Part shown: piece by piece, positions 1 to 10,735 of the stretch
Layout of the letters: each line of letters begins with the position of its first letter
Numbering within the stretch: the stretch's first letter is position 1
Assembly: GCA_015680685.1 (NCBI GenBank)
Contig: MNCI01038012.1
Span: 124,001 to 188,000, forward strand
From: Gnetum montanum
Taxonomy: Eukaryota; Streptophyta; Gnetopsida; Gnetales; Gnetaceae
Reading direction: 5' to 3'
Length of the DNA stretch: 64,000 nucleotides
Translations under genes and position numbers: made by a program
The notes under the pieces: model-generated
What the model saw: only the letters and a program-made list of their open reading frames with translations
Database searches by the model: none
Told to the model about the DNA's origin: nothing

Positions 1-1160
1 TTTCTTTGGTAGAATTACAGGTGGGCTAACCCACTTGCTATTTGTAATTAGATAGATGAACCTTGCCTTGAGGAGTTTCTCAATTTCCTTCTTAATAATC
101 TACATCAATTTAGGATTTAGCCACCACTAGAGCTACCTCTTTGGTTTGATGGAAGAATCAATGTATATGCGATGCTAGCATATCCTAGGATCAATCATAG
201 TGAATTTAGGATATGACCAAGTAAACGATATTGGTCATTTGTTAACCACATTTAGCAGCTTCTTTTTCTATTTAGGAGCAAGGTTGGCATTGATTATCAT
301 TAGCTTTCCACTTTTGAGAAATTCATACTTTATACCAATAGGTGTATTTTTCAACTCCAATTATTCCTATTTAAATTTTTTAGGAATTTTCAACTCTCCC
401 CAATAAGTATCATTAAGCTCATCATTGGAGAGTTAGCAATGAACTTGCTCCACTTCATTCATGCCTTTAACATAGAGACAAGTTAAGCTCTCAGTTGGTT
501 TTATGCAAAATGTGCTACTTTCAAGATTAGCTATCAGCTAGTGGGTGCTCTCATGTTTTGTGGCTATTTCATATAAGCACTTTTGGATTTTAGATTCTTC
601 TACACACTATCTACATGCTTTTATTTATGTGCTTGTGATAGACCATAATTTCTACATACAATTGTACCTTGTATCTCTATATGCAATGCATGAATCTCTC
701 TTCTTTTGAATCTTCCTAAAAGCACTTTCCTTGGAAATTTTTAGGGAATGATCTCAGATGCCCATTTAAGTATCAACAGTGCTCAACCAAGCCCTTCACA
801 TGATGATCAAGAAATATTCCTTGTAGTTGTCAACTTTGATCACCAAGAAATTGGTAGGATAGGATCAAGCACAGATAGTGGTCACAATGTCCTCCACTAA
901 TTCCAAGGGAATAGTGATGGAATAATTTTTCAGTTATAAAAAAATGTCTCTCTTCATGACAAGAGGTAGGTTCCAAGCTTTGTAGATTTTGTGAGAAATC
1001 AAACTGACATCAGAACCTAAATTAAGAGGATCCTTAAATGGCTTATTTCTAGTAATCTGTAACTAGATGAGGGGACTTCCAAGATTAGCTCTTTCTCTAG
1101 GAAGATTCCCATCTTTGATCTAATTAGATATAGCATGGGTTGACATGATTATGTAGATCT
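1..1160 (-). pseudogene. protease and start of reverse transcriptase of element A
   Basis: The stretch 830-1060 corresponds to the retropepsin-like region that is clearer in element C (DFG-x-x-NLI at about 38425-38450). The stretch 1-130 encodes the beginning of the Ty3/gypsy reverse transcriptase, including a WVSPPV-like motif, before the window ends. Reading is interrupted by stops. No catalytic RT motif is included because the gene continues leftward outside the window. Confidence 0.6.
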
Positions 1161-1739
1161 TAGAAGGTATTTTGTTTGAAGGGTTCTCGAAAGAAATAGA
1201 TGCAAATGTTGAAGGAGACACAATGTGACCAGTCGCATGAGTTAGTGAGGGCTTTAGAGGGCTATTGGTTTGAAAGAATGATCTTTAACTAGATCTAATT
1301 TTTAAACCACTTGGCTATGGAGCCAATTGTAAGTTAATAGCCTTGGTAGTGTTACGTTGTTGTGGTTGTGCAAGAATTTCACCTAGCAGGGATGGAGAAA
1401 GTGGTAATTAGATTAAGGGTGGAGGGAGATGTGTAAAAGAATGAGAATGGTATTGATGAAATTGGGATTCCCCTCTAGGAGATGGAAAATGAGCTCTATA
1501 GTGTTCTGAGGATAGTAGTAATGTTGAAAAGAAGCATGACTAGAAGAGTCACATGGAGATATGGGTTGTTGAACATAGTACCCATATGAATCTAGCTACC
1601 TATAAGGGTACTTCTACCTTGGCAGTGGCATCCCCCATAACTATGGATGTTGCCACTAATGATACTACTTATATTTTTGTGGTAGAGCTCCACTTGGATA
1701 ATTAGCTTGTTGTTGGTGGAACTGCCTTGGATTGCCTTG

Positions 1740-3580
1740 AGGATAAGACAATCTTCTAGGTGCTTGCATTCTCACCAACCTAGGATTCAAAGCATATACC
1801 TTAGATTCTTATAAGTGTGACACAATAGCACAACATTCCTTAGGATGTTCATATTGGCATATGTTACACCCACCACCATCATCTAATTCTAACTCCACAA
1901 CCTCTTCTATTGCAACAACTTTGCCCTTACCCCTTTGGTAGGCATGTTCAGCTTCCTTTGTTCTTCTGAAATCATGATTACTACCTTGTTCTTTGGATTC
2001 TTCTACAACTTTCAAAGCTATTTGGAATTTTTCATCCAAATATTCCTACATTTTTCAACCTTGGCCAAAATTTCAAAAATATAGTTTTAAATCAACAAGT
2101 TTTTTTGCTGCACCCCTTCATCAAGTGGTGCCTCTCCCTCACTGTTACAAAATCAGACCTTCCTCTTTTTGATGGAAGGGTCTTAGTTATATTCTTTAGA
2201 ATTTTTCTATTTTCTCAATTCTCCTTCTTCTTTTGCAACTTGACTAATCAACCTTTGGATCTAATGGGATCTATGTTTTGATATTCTCCCTTAGGCATAG
2301 CTTCTAAGAGTTCTATGTGTTTTTGATTGGAGTCCATCTATGATATGGCAAAGCTATTCCTATTGTGAATAACCATGGGTAGCACATTTGTGCAAAAGAC
2401 AATAATACTATCCCATGGATGCATCCAAGGGTTCATGGGGTTCTTGTTGCTAGCCTTGGATTTTATTTCTTAGTTTGGACACTCAAGATTACATTTCATA
2501 TTTTTCATTAAATAGCTCAACCATCATACTCCATCTACAAATTGATTCTGGCTCCAAATCATGGTACAAACATTTAGCTTCTTTTGTGACTGTCTTGGGA
2601 AGTAGGTTAAGTTTCTACTAGTCATACTCTATTTTCTATAAGGCATAGGAATTATGAAATGCTTGAAGATGGATTTGTGCATTAAAGTTATATCCCCCTC
2701 AAATCTAGTGATTTTATTCATATCCAACCTCTTAATTCTACTATCTTTTAAATGCCTAGTTGAAATTCTAACTACATCTACAATGTTTAGAATGCTTCAA
2801 GTTGTAAGAAAAGTCTCATCAACATCATGATTTTAATGATGCCAATGATGTCCTCTGCTATCCCTTTGTTCATGGAGGGGTCTATGATCATTGTTGTCTT
2901 GTCATCCACCTTCATCATGGTTTCATCCTTTGTGGCATCAGTTAGATTCAAAGGAGGAAGAAGGAGATGCTCATGAAGAAAATGAAGAGGAAAAAGGACT
3001 ACCACCAACATATTATCTTCCACCTTCTCTCCACTTGTCACAACCACAATCATCAGATTTATCATCATCATGATGCTTACCTGAGCCCCTACCTTAACTC
3101 CCACTTTTGCTTGATCCAGGATTGTTGATAGTGGACTATAAGTTTGGGTTCAAGCCCCCTTCATCCTAGTTAAGGGGTGGAGAATCTTCATGTTGAGAAC
3201 ACCCAAAGAGAGGATCCTCATTATTTTTTTGGTTCATTAGGAACAAGGGATTACTGAATCATTTCCCCTTCATAGCTTCAGGGTGCTTCTCCTAGTGACA
3301 ATCTATTTTGCATTATGTTTTCATGGGATGGTAGTCCCAATAGTCATGGGCCTACACAATGTATTCTTATTAAAGATCCTAGATGACCAATCTCTTAAGA
3401 GTTTGGAGTAGCATCCTAGGAATAGATCTATCAAGTGGCAACACAACATTACCCTCCATGTCTCTCCACTGTAGCTATTTATCCTAGTGTAGGATGAAGG
3501 TGAACTTAGGCACAAACTCATTTGAATGAGTATACATCACATTGAATTCTTAGGGCATTGATGGTTTTGATTCATCATGC
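1740..3580 (-). pseudogene. gag of element A, degenerate
   Basis: Structural capsid-nucleocapsid region of element A. The N-terminal part (about 3560-3320) shares recognisable stretches with the gags of B and C, such as a WRDMEGNVVLPLDRS-like segment. The C-terminal part at 1809-2039 is an open stretch rich in Lys and Glu ending in CNICQYEHPKECC, a shortened version of a CCHC zinc knuckle. In-frame stops occur in between, and an acidic low-complexity stretch (about 2890-3070) makes long open frames on both strands. The start codon seen in B (25940) is not preserved here. Function is inferred from position and similarity to B and C. Confidence 0.65.
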
Positions 3581-3735
3581 TTGTGAGAAGAACAAATTTT
3601 CAATTAGAAGAAAAAAATAGTGTTCTTTAATTATAATAATTATTATTATTTGAATAATTCTAACTTTTGGGTTTGTTCAAATGATCTTAAATAATTTCTA
3701 CTAAGTCCTAGAGAGCACATGTAGCAAAATAAAAG

Positions 3736-3754
3736 TCCATAGTAACAATGCCAA
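3736..3754 (-). other. primer binding site of element A
   Basis: Directly inside the 5' LTR. On the minus strand it reads TTGGCATTGTTACTATGGA. Compared with the tRNA-Asp-type PBS used by Athila-like elements (TGGCGCCGTTGCCGGGGA), nearly all differences are transitions at C or G positions. Confidence 0.6.
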
Positions 3755-4626
3755 TGATGAGCAACGAGTATACCCTACATCCAACAATATGAATCACTTA
3801 GTGTTCATGCAAAATCGGATTGAATTTCATGGACCTCTAGTCTTTTAAGTACACTAGTCTCTGGGAGGTGAAACTAACAATTGTAATCATTTTCTTCCTA
3901 GTTACACTTGTGAGTACAAGGGTATGCTTAAGTATAATTGAAACATATGATTTTTATCCTTTTTATGTTTTATATTCTAAGTTTCCTATGAATAAAAAAT
4001 AATGAATAAAGATATTTAATTGCTAATTTATTCTAACTAGTTAACACTTAACTAATCTTAACATAAGCATCTGTTCTCACTTGCTATACATATCCTAAAC
4101 ATGTATAATGCTACTCGGTTACCAAATGTTAAGTATTTATAAGATTACCAAGCATTACACATATGCTAGAAGTGGTTGTACTTATGTGTTTTAATTAATC
4201 GCTATTGAATAGATTTTAATTAATTAATTAATTAATTACTTAAAAATTAAAGAAATTTTTTAAAATATTAAATTCATAAAGAAAATAACTAATCTATTCC
4301 AAAGTACTACAAGATTTATAAGAAACCTCATCTTTATCACCACACACATTAAAGTGCTCAAATAAAATAGTGCTTGAATAAAGATCCATACACTTTTTGA
4401 CTCTTAGTGTGGGCACTTAGAAAAATATTCTAACTCTCAAGAAGGAAAAATGCAAACACTTTGCTATAACTATAAAATATGAAGCCATAAATGTAGCTAA
4501 AGATGCACATTTATAGGCAAAAATAAGGGGTCCCGTCGATAGGTACACATCAATGGATCAAACTCCATATCGATGAGGTTTTGTTAATGACATCATGTCG
4601 ACATGGCCAATCATGATGGTTCATCA
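3755..4626 (-). repeat. 5' LTR of element A
   Basis: About 872 bp bounded by TGATGA and TCATCA, the same inverted termini as the LTRs of C, and similar along its length to the other four LTRs. It carries a minus-strand TATA box (4509-4516) and an (ATTA)n run at about 4216-4237. Only one LTR of this element is in the window. Confidence 0.8.
4509..4516 (-). promoter_or_regulatory. LTR TATA box, element A
   Basis: ATTTATAG on the plus strand, i.e. CTATAAAT on the coding strand, about 110 bp inside the LTR 5' end. The same box occurs at the equivalent place in the other four LTRs of this family. Confidence 0.55.
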
Positions 4627-4794
4627 TAAAGAAATTTAAATTATGATGTTTAGGATGAAAAAAAATTAAATACAAAAAAATGAAAAAATCTAAAAAATAA
4701 GATAAATTGATAGGTTGGTAGTAATCTAGATAAAAATGTTATAATTTAGTTTGCTTGTCCTAGAGTAGTACTAAGATGGGTGACCTCTCGAGAA

Positions 4795-5355
4795 GCTATT
4801 GGAAAGTTCAAAATTTTATGGACAAACGTTTATACTTTAGAAGCCATAACTTTTAATATCAAGAGACTTTTTAATGAATGAAGAGTTGCTTCCAATAGAT
4901 TTCAATCTTTCAAATATAATGACAAAGTTAGATCTACCCCATGGTGCTCTAAAAATTAGTTTTTACCCATTGCCTAAAAACTATGTCTCAAGATCATTGA
5001 AGACTTAATTTAACATATCTTGGGCATGTGATGTTTGTATCTAACATATGAATAGTCATTTTTAACATTTTTGAGTTTTTTGAAGTTTTTAGTTTTATGC
5101 CCAAGATTTTGGACATTAGAAGCCATAACTTTTGATTCTAGAAGTTTTTTTTTTTTTTGGAAAATGAAGATTTGTTTCCAACAAATTTTAGTCTTTCAAA
5201 CATAATGGAAAAGTTAGATCTATCCCACAAAGTCGTGAAAATTAGTTTTTACTCCTTGCCTCAAAACTATGCCTTAAGATTCTTGAAGACTCAATTTAGC
5301 ATAACTTGGATATATGGTGTTTCTATCTAACATATGAATAGTCATTTTAAATAAT
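4795..5355. repeat. tandem duplication, two units of about 279 bp
   Basis: The phrase AGAAGCCATAACTTTT starts at 4839 and again at 5118, and flanking sequence (the AAAGTTAGATCTA and TAACATATGAATAGTCATTTT stretches) repeats in register. Two imperfect copies lie head to tail, the second containing a T homopolymer (about 5145-5158). No coding potential is seen. Confidence 0.85.
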
Positions 5356-7559
5356 TTTTAATATTATGAACTTAATTATGACATTAGATTGATAATTTGA
5401 GTACCTGATAATTAGTTGATATCTTAAACCATGCCTTAAAATGTCATAACTTAGACTAACTAATCATGCCTACTAACTTAATTGTTAAAACTAACAAATC
5501 TAACATCTTTGGTTATCTTGAACCTTACGATTAGGTGCTTAGTGTCTACAGATAGATAGTCTTATGTCATTTATCCCTAGTGTGCCATTAGTTACATTGC
5601 CAAAGTTACTGTTCTAAGGGAGGTAGAAATATTGTTAAGAGTTTAGGTAATGTATTTTATTATTATAGATCCAACAAATTGATTAGTTAGTTTAGAATTA
5701 GTTGATAAAATAGAATGGCCATGAAGATGTATACTAACTTAGGATATAACCAAATCTTGTAGCAAAACATCATGAATAATAATAATATTATTTTTACAAG
5801 GTGTATGATATCTGTGAAGAAAAATGATCCAAGATTGAATCCAAGAATAAGAATAAAAGTTGCAACATACAATGTGTTTTAAAGGTTTTTAGTCAATGAA
5901 AGATAACATTTGCTATGTCCATCTTTGACCTTGGATTAACACAAGTACCAATACCTATTCATCCTACTAGAATTAGCAGATTTGAATGCTAATGTCTTGT
6001 ATCTACAAGAAGTGTTGTCATGGGAATTCTTATACCAATTCCAACCTAATTTAAAAAAATTAAAATATAAAGGTATTTATAAGCAAAGTGTTTCTAAGGT
6101 AATTCTTCTTTCATGTCATAAAAATTAGCCTATTACACCAATCACAACATGGATGATTATGCAATCTTTTATTAAAAATAATCAAGCTCAATGGAGATTA
6201 GAAGATATGATTTTCAAAATTCAAAAACTTGAAGTCATGGAGAAGAAAGAACGACCAAGATTTTGGAGAAGCCCATAGCCTTGGAATTGGTATTCAAAAG
6301 ATAGTTATAAGAAAGATGTGTGTGTGTGATCAACATACATTTAATTGCAAAATTAATATGTCTAGATGTTAGACTTTGTCAAGTGACCTACATGATTAAC
6401 CAAATTAAGGAAAGCTTGAAGAATAAGTTATTTCTTATCCATACAAATCTTAATCTAGTGTCATTTGTTATCTATAAAGACTTAAATGAAAAAATTGGAA
6501 GTCTTATTTATCAATTCTTAAAATATGGATATGTAATAGATCTTGTGAGAGAGGAACTCAATTAGAAAAGGATGTTCTCATCCCTTCAACATGCAATTCC
6601 ATTAGCCAATGCATATTTTACTTTGAATTTTTAATAGACAAGTCAAATCCTAGAATTTAAGAATAGATGATGTTAATGAATAGTACTCATCATAAACCAC
6701 AATTCACTAATTATACTACCATGACTAATATGGATGGGTCAACAACATTCTTTATTGAGATCCTAAACTATATATGGTATGATACTCAATTCTTTTAAGT
6801 TATCAAGATCAAGCCTCACCATTCAGACGAAGACCATCTAACCATATACCTCTAACGGCAAGACTATAACTACTTACATTAATACCTAAGGTTGATCAAT
6901 ATTACAGAGACTCTTAACCTTAATTTTATTCATGACCTTCCTATTTTCTTCATTTTTTAATTTATATTTTAATTAGGTAAGTAAAATATTTAGGGTAATA
7001 CAAGTTGGAAATAATAATTTTCCCTACCTTCACTTGGGTTACTAGACATGAGTTTTACATTATGTGATCCTGGTTAGAATTGGTGATTGATGGTCGGCAA
7101 ATCTTTAATTTACCTCTTGTCATTATCTTAGATAATGAGGTAAGTATGGATAAAATAATATTTAATTCCTAAATATTCTTCTTACTTATGTTTGCAAAAT
7201 AAGCAAAAGAACATTAGAATATTCAACCTCAAGTCAAAAGAATCAAGTTTAGCTTTCTCTCTAAGTTAATCAAATTCTTCAACAACAATTTCTTATCCTT
7301 AACACAAGTATAAATTTTATTATTCATTTCTAGGAAAGAGAAAAATCAACCAACTTTCTTTTAACATTTTCAAAACTACATATAATCTTTTGATGCAACA
7401 TTCACATAAATTTATCATATGATGTGAATAGTTTGGAGCTCATCACTTCCTTAATCCATTTATGAATCTTTGAATCACTCAAAATTAGTTTACTTGTTGA
7501 AGAAGTGATGTTAGCAAAAGGTTGAGAAGGGACCTTCATTTCTAGAAGCTTATCCCTTT
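5356..7559. other. AT-rich spacer without recognised gene
   Basis: Mostly AT-rich sequence. An 81-residue plus-strand open frame lies at 6320-6565, and upstream frames (about 6140-6300) translate to a charged stretch, so this may be a worn coding remnant, but I do not recognise the protein. Nothing else is supported. Confidence 0.4.
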
Positions 7560-8440
7560 CAATTTTTAAAATAATTTCAAACCTCTTAAAAATTGTTTAC
7601 AAGCTATGATTTTGTTTTTCGGAATTCTTACAATGCAATCTCCTACTTCTTCTATATTAAAAAAGTTATTATCACTAATTTTGATGTTTCCAATTTTGTT
7701 GGTTTGGTAGATAAGAAGATAGGATTTGTGAGGACTCAGGTGGTTTAAACATTTATTTTCTACTATCCTTGATTCTTATTTAATTTTTGTACTAAATTTA
7801 AAATCTTTGTAACTGCCTTGATTATCTTCTTGGGTTGAATTTGATGACTCATCTTGTTTATTGTCTTGGACTTGAAGCATGTCAAAGCACATTTGTTGTG
7901 TGGAAAGCCTTTCTAGTATTACTTTCCTTTTGCAAAATTTAAAAAATAATTGGAAGAGTTATTTGGTTATATATTTCCTTGATTTTAGTTTCTCTATATT
8001 CTTCTTCAAGCTCCTTTCCAGCTTATATCTTTAGTGGAAGTATCTATTATGTTTTGATTATTATGAAAATTTTTATCCTTTGAATTTATTCTATTAATTT
8101 TTTGTCTTCCTCTAGTAGCAATAAAAGCCTATTATTCATCATTTTTATCTATGTTTAGGCTTTTTGGTGTTCTGATTTATGAGACTAGATCATCAACTAT
8201 AAGTTGCTTGAAGTTGTTTCTTTGAAGGAAATTCATCATCATGCGAAAATATCTTTGATCATATTATAGTGATACAACCACTTTTTAAACCCTTTTGTTG
8301 TTAATTAAAGCCACATCTAAATTCATCACTATGCTTTATACATTCAAACATTCTTATAAAGAAGTCTTTAATATGTTTATTTTTATCTCAAGTTTGATAA
8401 ATTGGATTCCCTACAAATTTTTTTTGGTATGTTGATTTTC
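7560..8440 (-). pseudogene. Ty1/copia protease-gag fragment, copy 1
   Basis: On the minus strand the region about 7720-7690 translates to a CLNHLSPHKSYL-like segment, equivalent to the D-S-G-x-x-x-H-M protease motif of copia elements, preceded by a Lys/Asn-rich gag tail. It aligns with the better preserved gag at 44155-44691. The gag N terminus is deleted at about 8420-8450, where the sequence jumps to what follows the LTR in copy 2. Many stops are present; not functional. Confidence 0.65.
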
Positions 8441-10378
8441 ACTTAAATTACACACTACTATTAACAATAGCTCTAAAAGAATGAATAACCATATGGAGTA
8501 TTGTCAAAACCTACTATTTTTATAGGTTTAATTATTTAATTTAATGCATGTATTTAATTATTTAATATCATTAGATACATTTCAATAGGTTATTTCTAAT
8601 TTTATTACTATCATTGTTGTTATGATATAAATGAATATAATATGATTACTAGAGTATGTTGTTAAAGTTTTGTATCCTTTACTTTTACTACTATTAGAAC
8701 TTAGTCATAGGTTTTCTGTATATATTATGATTAAATGTTGAAATCCAATTATCCCTCCAGGTTTTTCTTTTTGTTAATTATCATTCCTTTACAAGTATTT
8801 GGCTATGTATATTTTATTATTTACTATGAATATGTGAATATATAATACTCTAGTCATGAAGCATTTTGGAACCTAACCTTACCTAGGCCATACCCTTTGT
8901 GAGTTTTTATTAATAAACTAGAATTCAGAGTTTATTTTTAATTATAATAAATATTATATAAATAAATATTTGTAAGAAAGTACCTTTGGATGTTGTCTTA
9001 CCTAGAATTTGACATTACACAAATTGTCTTCAAATGAAAGTTTTAAAATTTTTTGCAAAGCATAAAAGTGTATAGCTAAAGTTTACCCTTTTAAGAAAAA
9101 TAAGGAAACTCCCTAAGATTTTTGTCCTCTCTCATGCACAACTTAGGACCGTATACTTAGTTTCTTACTATTCAATGCTAAAAGTAAAGGAATAAGGAGT
9201 TTGAAATTAAAATCTTAAAGACAATGTTGTATTGATAATAGGTCTTGATAGATAGTGTTTTTTTTTTCTTTGAAATCTGGAAAATCATTAAGAGTTTCAA
9301 TTACACTTTAGCTTTATTTGGGTGAAAAAAACTTTTTAAAATCTATTGAAAATGGTCTAAATAATTATGGCTTCACTTTTTCTTTCTTTGATTATGATTG
9401 AATCGCTTTCAAAACTAGCTTATTACTACCTATATAAAATTTCAAACTTACATTATAATGCCTTTATAGAATGTATTGCCTGACCTTTTATATTATTGTT
9501 AAAGTTATCAAACTATTAGTCTTTTTTATTTTCTAACTCTTAAGAAATAGGATTATTATTATATCAAACATACAATGTCTCCTGCCTTAAAACATGCATG
9601 GTGAAAGAAAATTATTGAAAATTAAGTATACTTTTATAGCTAATACTTGTTAAAAAGTAGGCTAACCAATTCATCAATTACATAGTGACACAGTTTTATT
9701 CTAGGTTATATTGGGTGAGTGATGCCAAAAAGTTACAACAAATCCCTTCCTTTTTTGAAAAAAATTTTATATAAGTCTTAAGAAATTACTAAAATTTAAA
9801 TGAACTTATAGAGCCCATATTTGTTTTGAAGTTAACCCACCAATTTAATCATTATTCAATTAGCATATTTTTGTATAAAATTGATCTTTATTATATAGGT
9901 GAGGCTTTTCAAGTATTATTAAATAAAAATAATTGAAAATTTTTTAACTAAAAAAACTATAAGAAAATATTACTTAAGTGCATACTTACTTAATACAATA
10001 CAAACTTTCTTATTATCTTAAAAAAGGTATGGGAGGTATAATTAACCCGGTCTCACATCGCATACTTAACTTTGCAATACGACATTCATAGGAAATGTAT
10101 CTCAAGTATGATATACTTTAGTAGTGTACCAGGTATCACAAACCGAATTTCATAGAATAAACTTAACATTGCAACATGACATTGATATAGACTAGGTTTC
10201 ACACAATATTGTAACAAGACACTCATATGGAACATATTAAAAGACACTCATGTAAAGGTAATCCAAACTTAACTTTACAATAGTTTATTCATAGCCCAAG
10301 ATAATAAAGACACTAAGACATCAAACTGAAACACATTATTGGCAAACAAGGTAAAAGGCACTAAGACAACAATGATGA
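8441..10378. other. AT-rich non-coding part of duplicated block
   Basis: Matches 45790-47940. It lies downstream of the caspase-like exon on the minus strand and so could be its old 3' untranslated and intergenic sequence, but no polyadenylation or splice signal stands out. No recognised gene. Confidence 0.45.
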
Positions 10379-10657
10379 AAGTCTAAAATAAGAGACACCA
10401 AAATACTTTTGAAAGAGGAAATAGGGATCAACATAGATATTATCATAGTAAAGGTGGGGACGATGCTTGGGAAAGCCCTCCTCAGCGACCTTAGTATTTG
10501 CCTCATGAATCAACTCTCTGTTAGTTATGGGTGCCAGGAAAAACCATTTAATTCTCCATAAACCTTGCAATCTGCTACATACTCATATGCTAACTCGTCC
10601 TCATCACATGCACTTAGCAAGATGCTAATGCCAATGCCCCTAGCCATAGGCACCTTT
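10379..10657 (-). pseudogene. caspase-like (peptidase C14 p10-type) exon, copy 1, damaged
   Basis: Minus-strand translation from about 10647 begins MARGIGISILLSACDEDELA and continues to a YGE... segment where a short deletion breaks the frame. After the frameshift it reads ITNRELIHEANTKVAEEGFP and then KHRPHLYYDNIYVD. The arrangement ILLSAC-DE-A-E, a YGAFTYAL-type segment (kept in copy 2), a LI-EA-x-V helix and a GFP-x-x-P-x-L ending resembles the small-subunit half of metacaspase/caspase-domain proteins as I know them. The large subunit with the catalytic His-Cys pair is not nearby. Identity is inferred from pattern only; the damage is seen directly. Confidence 0.45.
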
Positions 10658-10735
10658 ATGTATCAAAGATGAAATTATTCTCGTATTCTTATATACTTGT
10701 ACATTGCTATCACAAACTCTTGTACTTTCCTACCG

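Larger units (their letters stand above)
1..4626 (-). mobile_element. Athila-like Ty3/gypsy element A (5' part, truncated by window edge)
   Basis: Minus-strand LTR retrotransposon. Reading leftwards from its 5' LTR (3755-4626) it holds a PBS, a gag region with a zinc-knuckle remnant, a protease region, and the first part of the reverse transcriptase, which is cut by the left edge. The left-edge sequence aligns by eye with the RT of element C from about 37412 onward, and the whole order matches C. Frames are broken by many stops. The 3' half, PPT, 3' LTR and left target-site duplication are outside the window, so completeness cannot be judged. The five bases after the LTR are TAAAG (4627-4631). 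Confidence 0.85.
7560..10735. repeat. duplicated block, copy 1 (copia fragment plus caspase-like exon)
   Basis: This block matches 43440-48290 in the same order and orientation: copia protease/gag fragment, AT-rich non-coding sequence, then a caspase-like exon. Anchors include the TTCTATATT...CCAATTTTGTT stretch (about 7645-7700 versus 43530-43585), CATGCACAACTTAGGAC (about 9133 versus 46713) and GGTCTCACAT (about 10050 versus 47618). Copy 1 is shorter because it lacks the gag start, PBS and LTR present at 44290-45790. Confidence 0.85.

Noticed and set aside
2787-3104. Overlapping open frames on both strands
   Set aside because: They fall in an acidic/His-rich low-complexity part of the element A gag; the same effect occurs at 25065-25500 in B and 40224-40541 in C.
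4216-4237. (ATTA)n run as a telomere- or centromere-type repeat
   Set aside because: Short microsatellite inside the LTR of element A.
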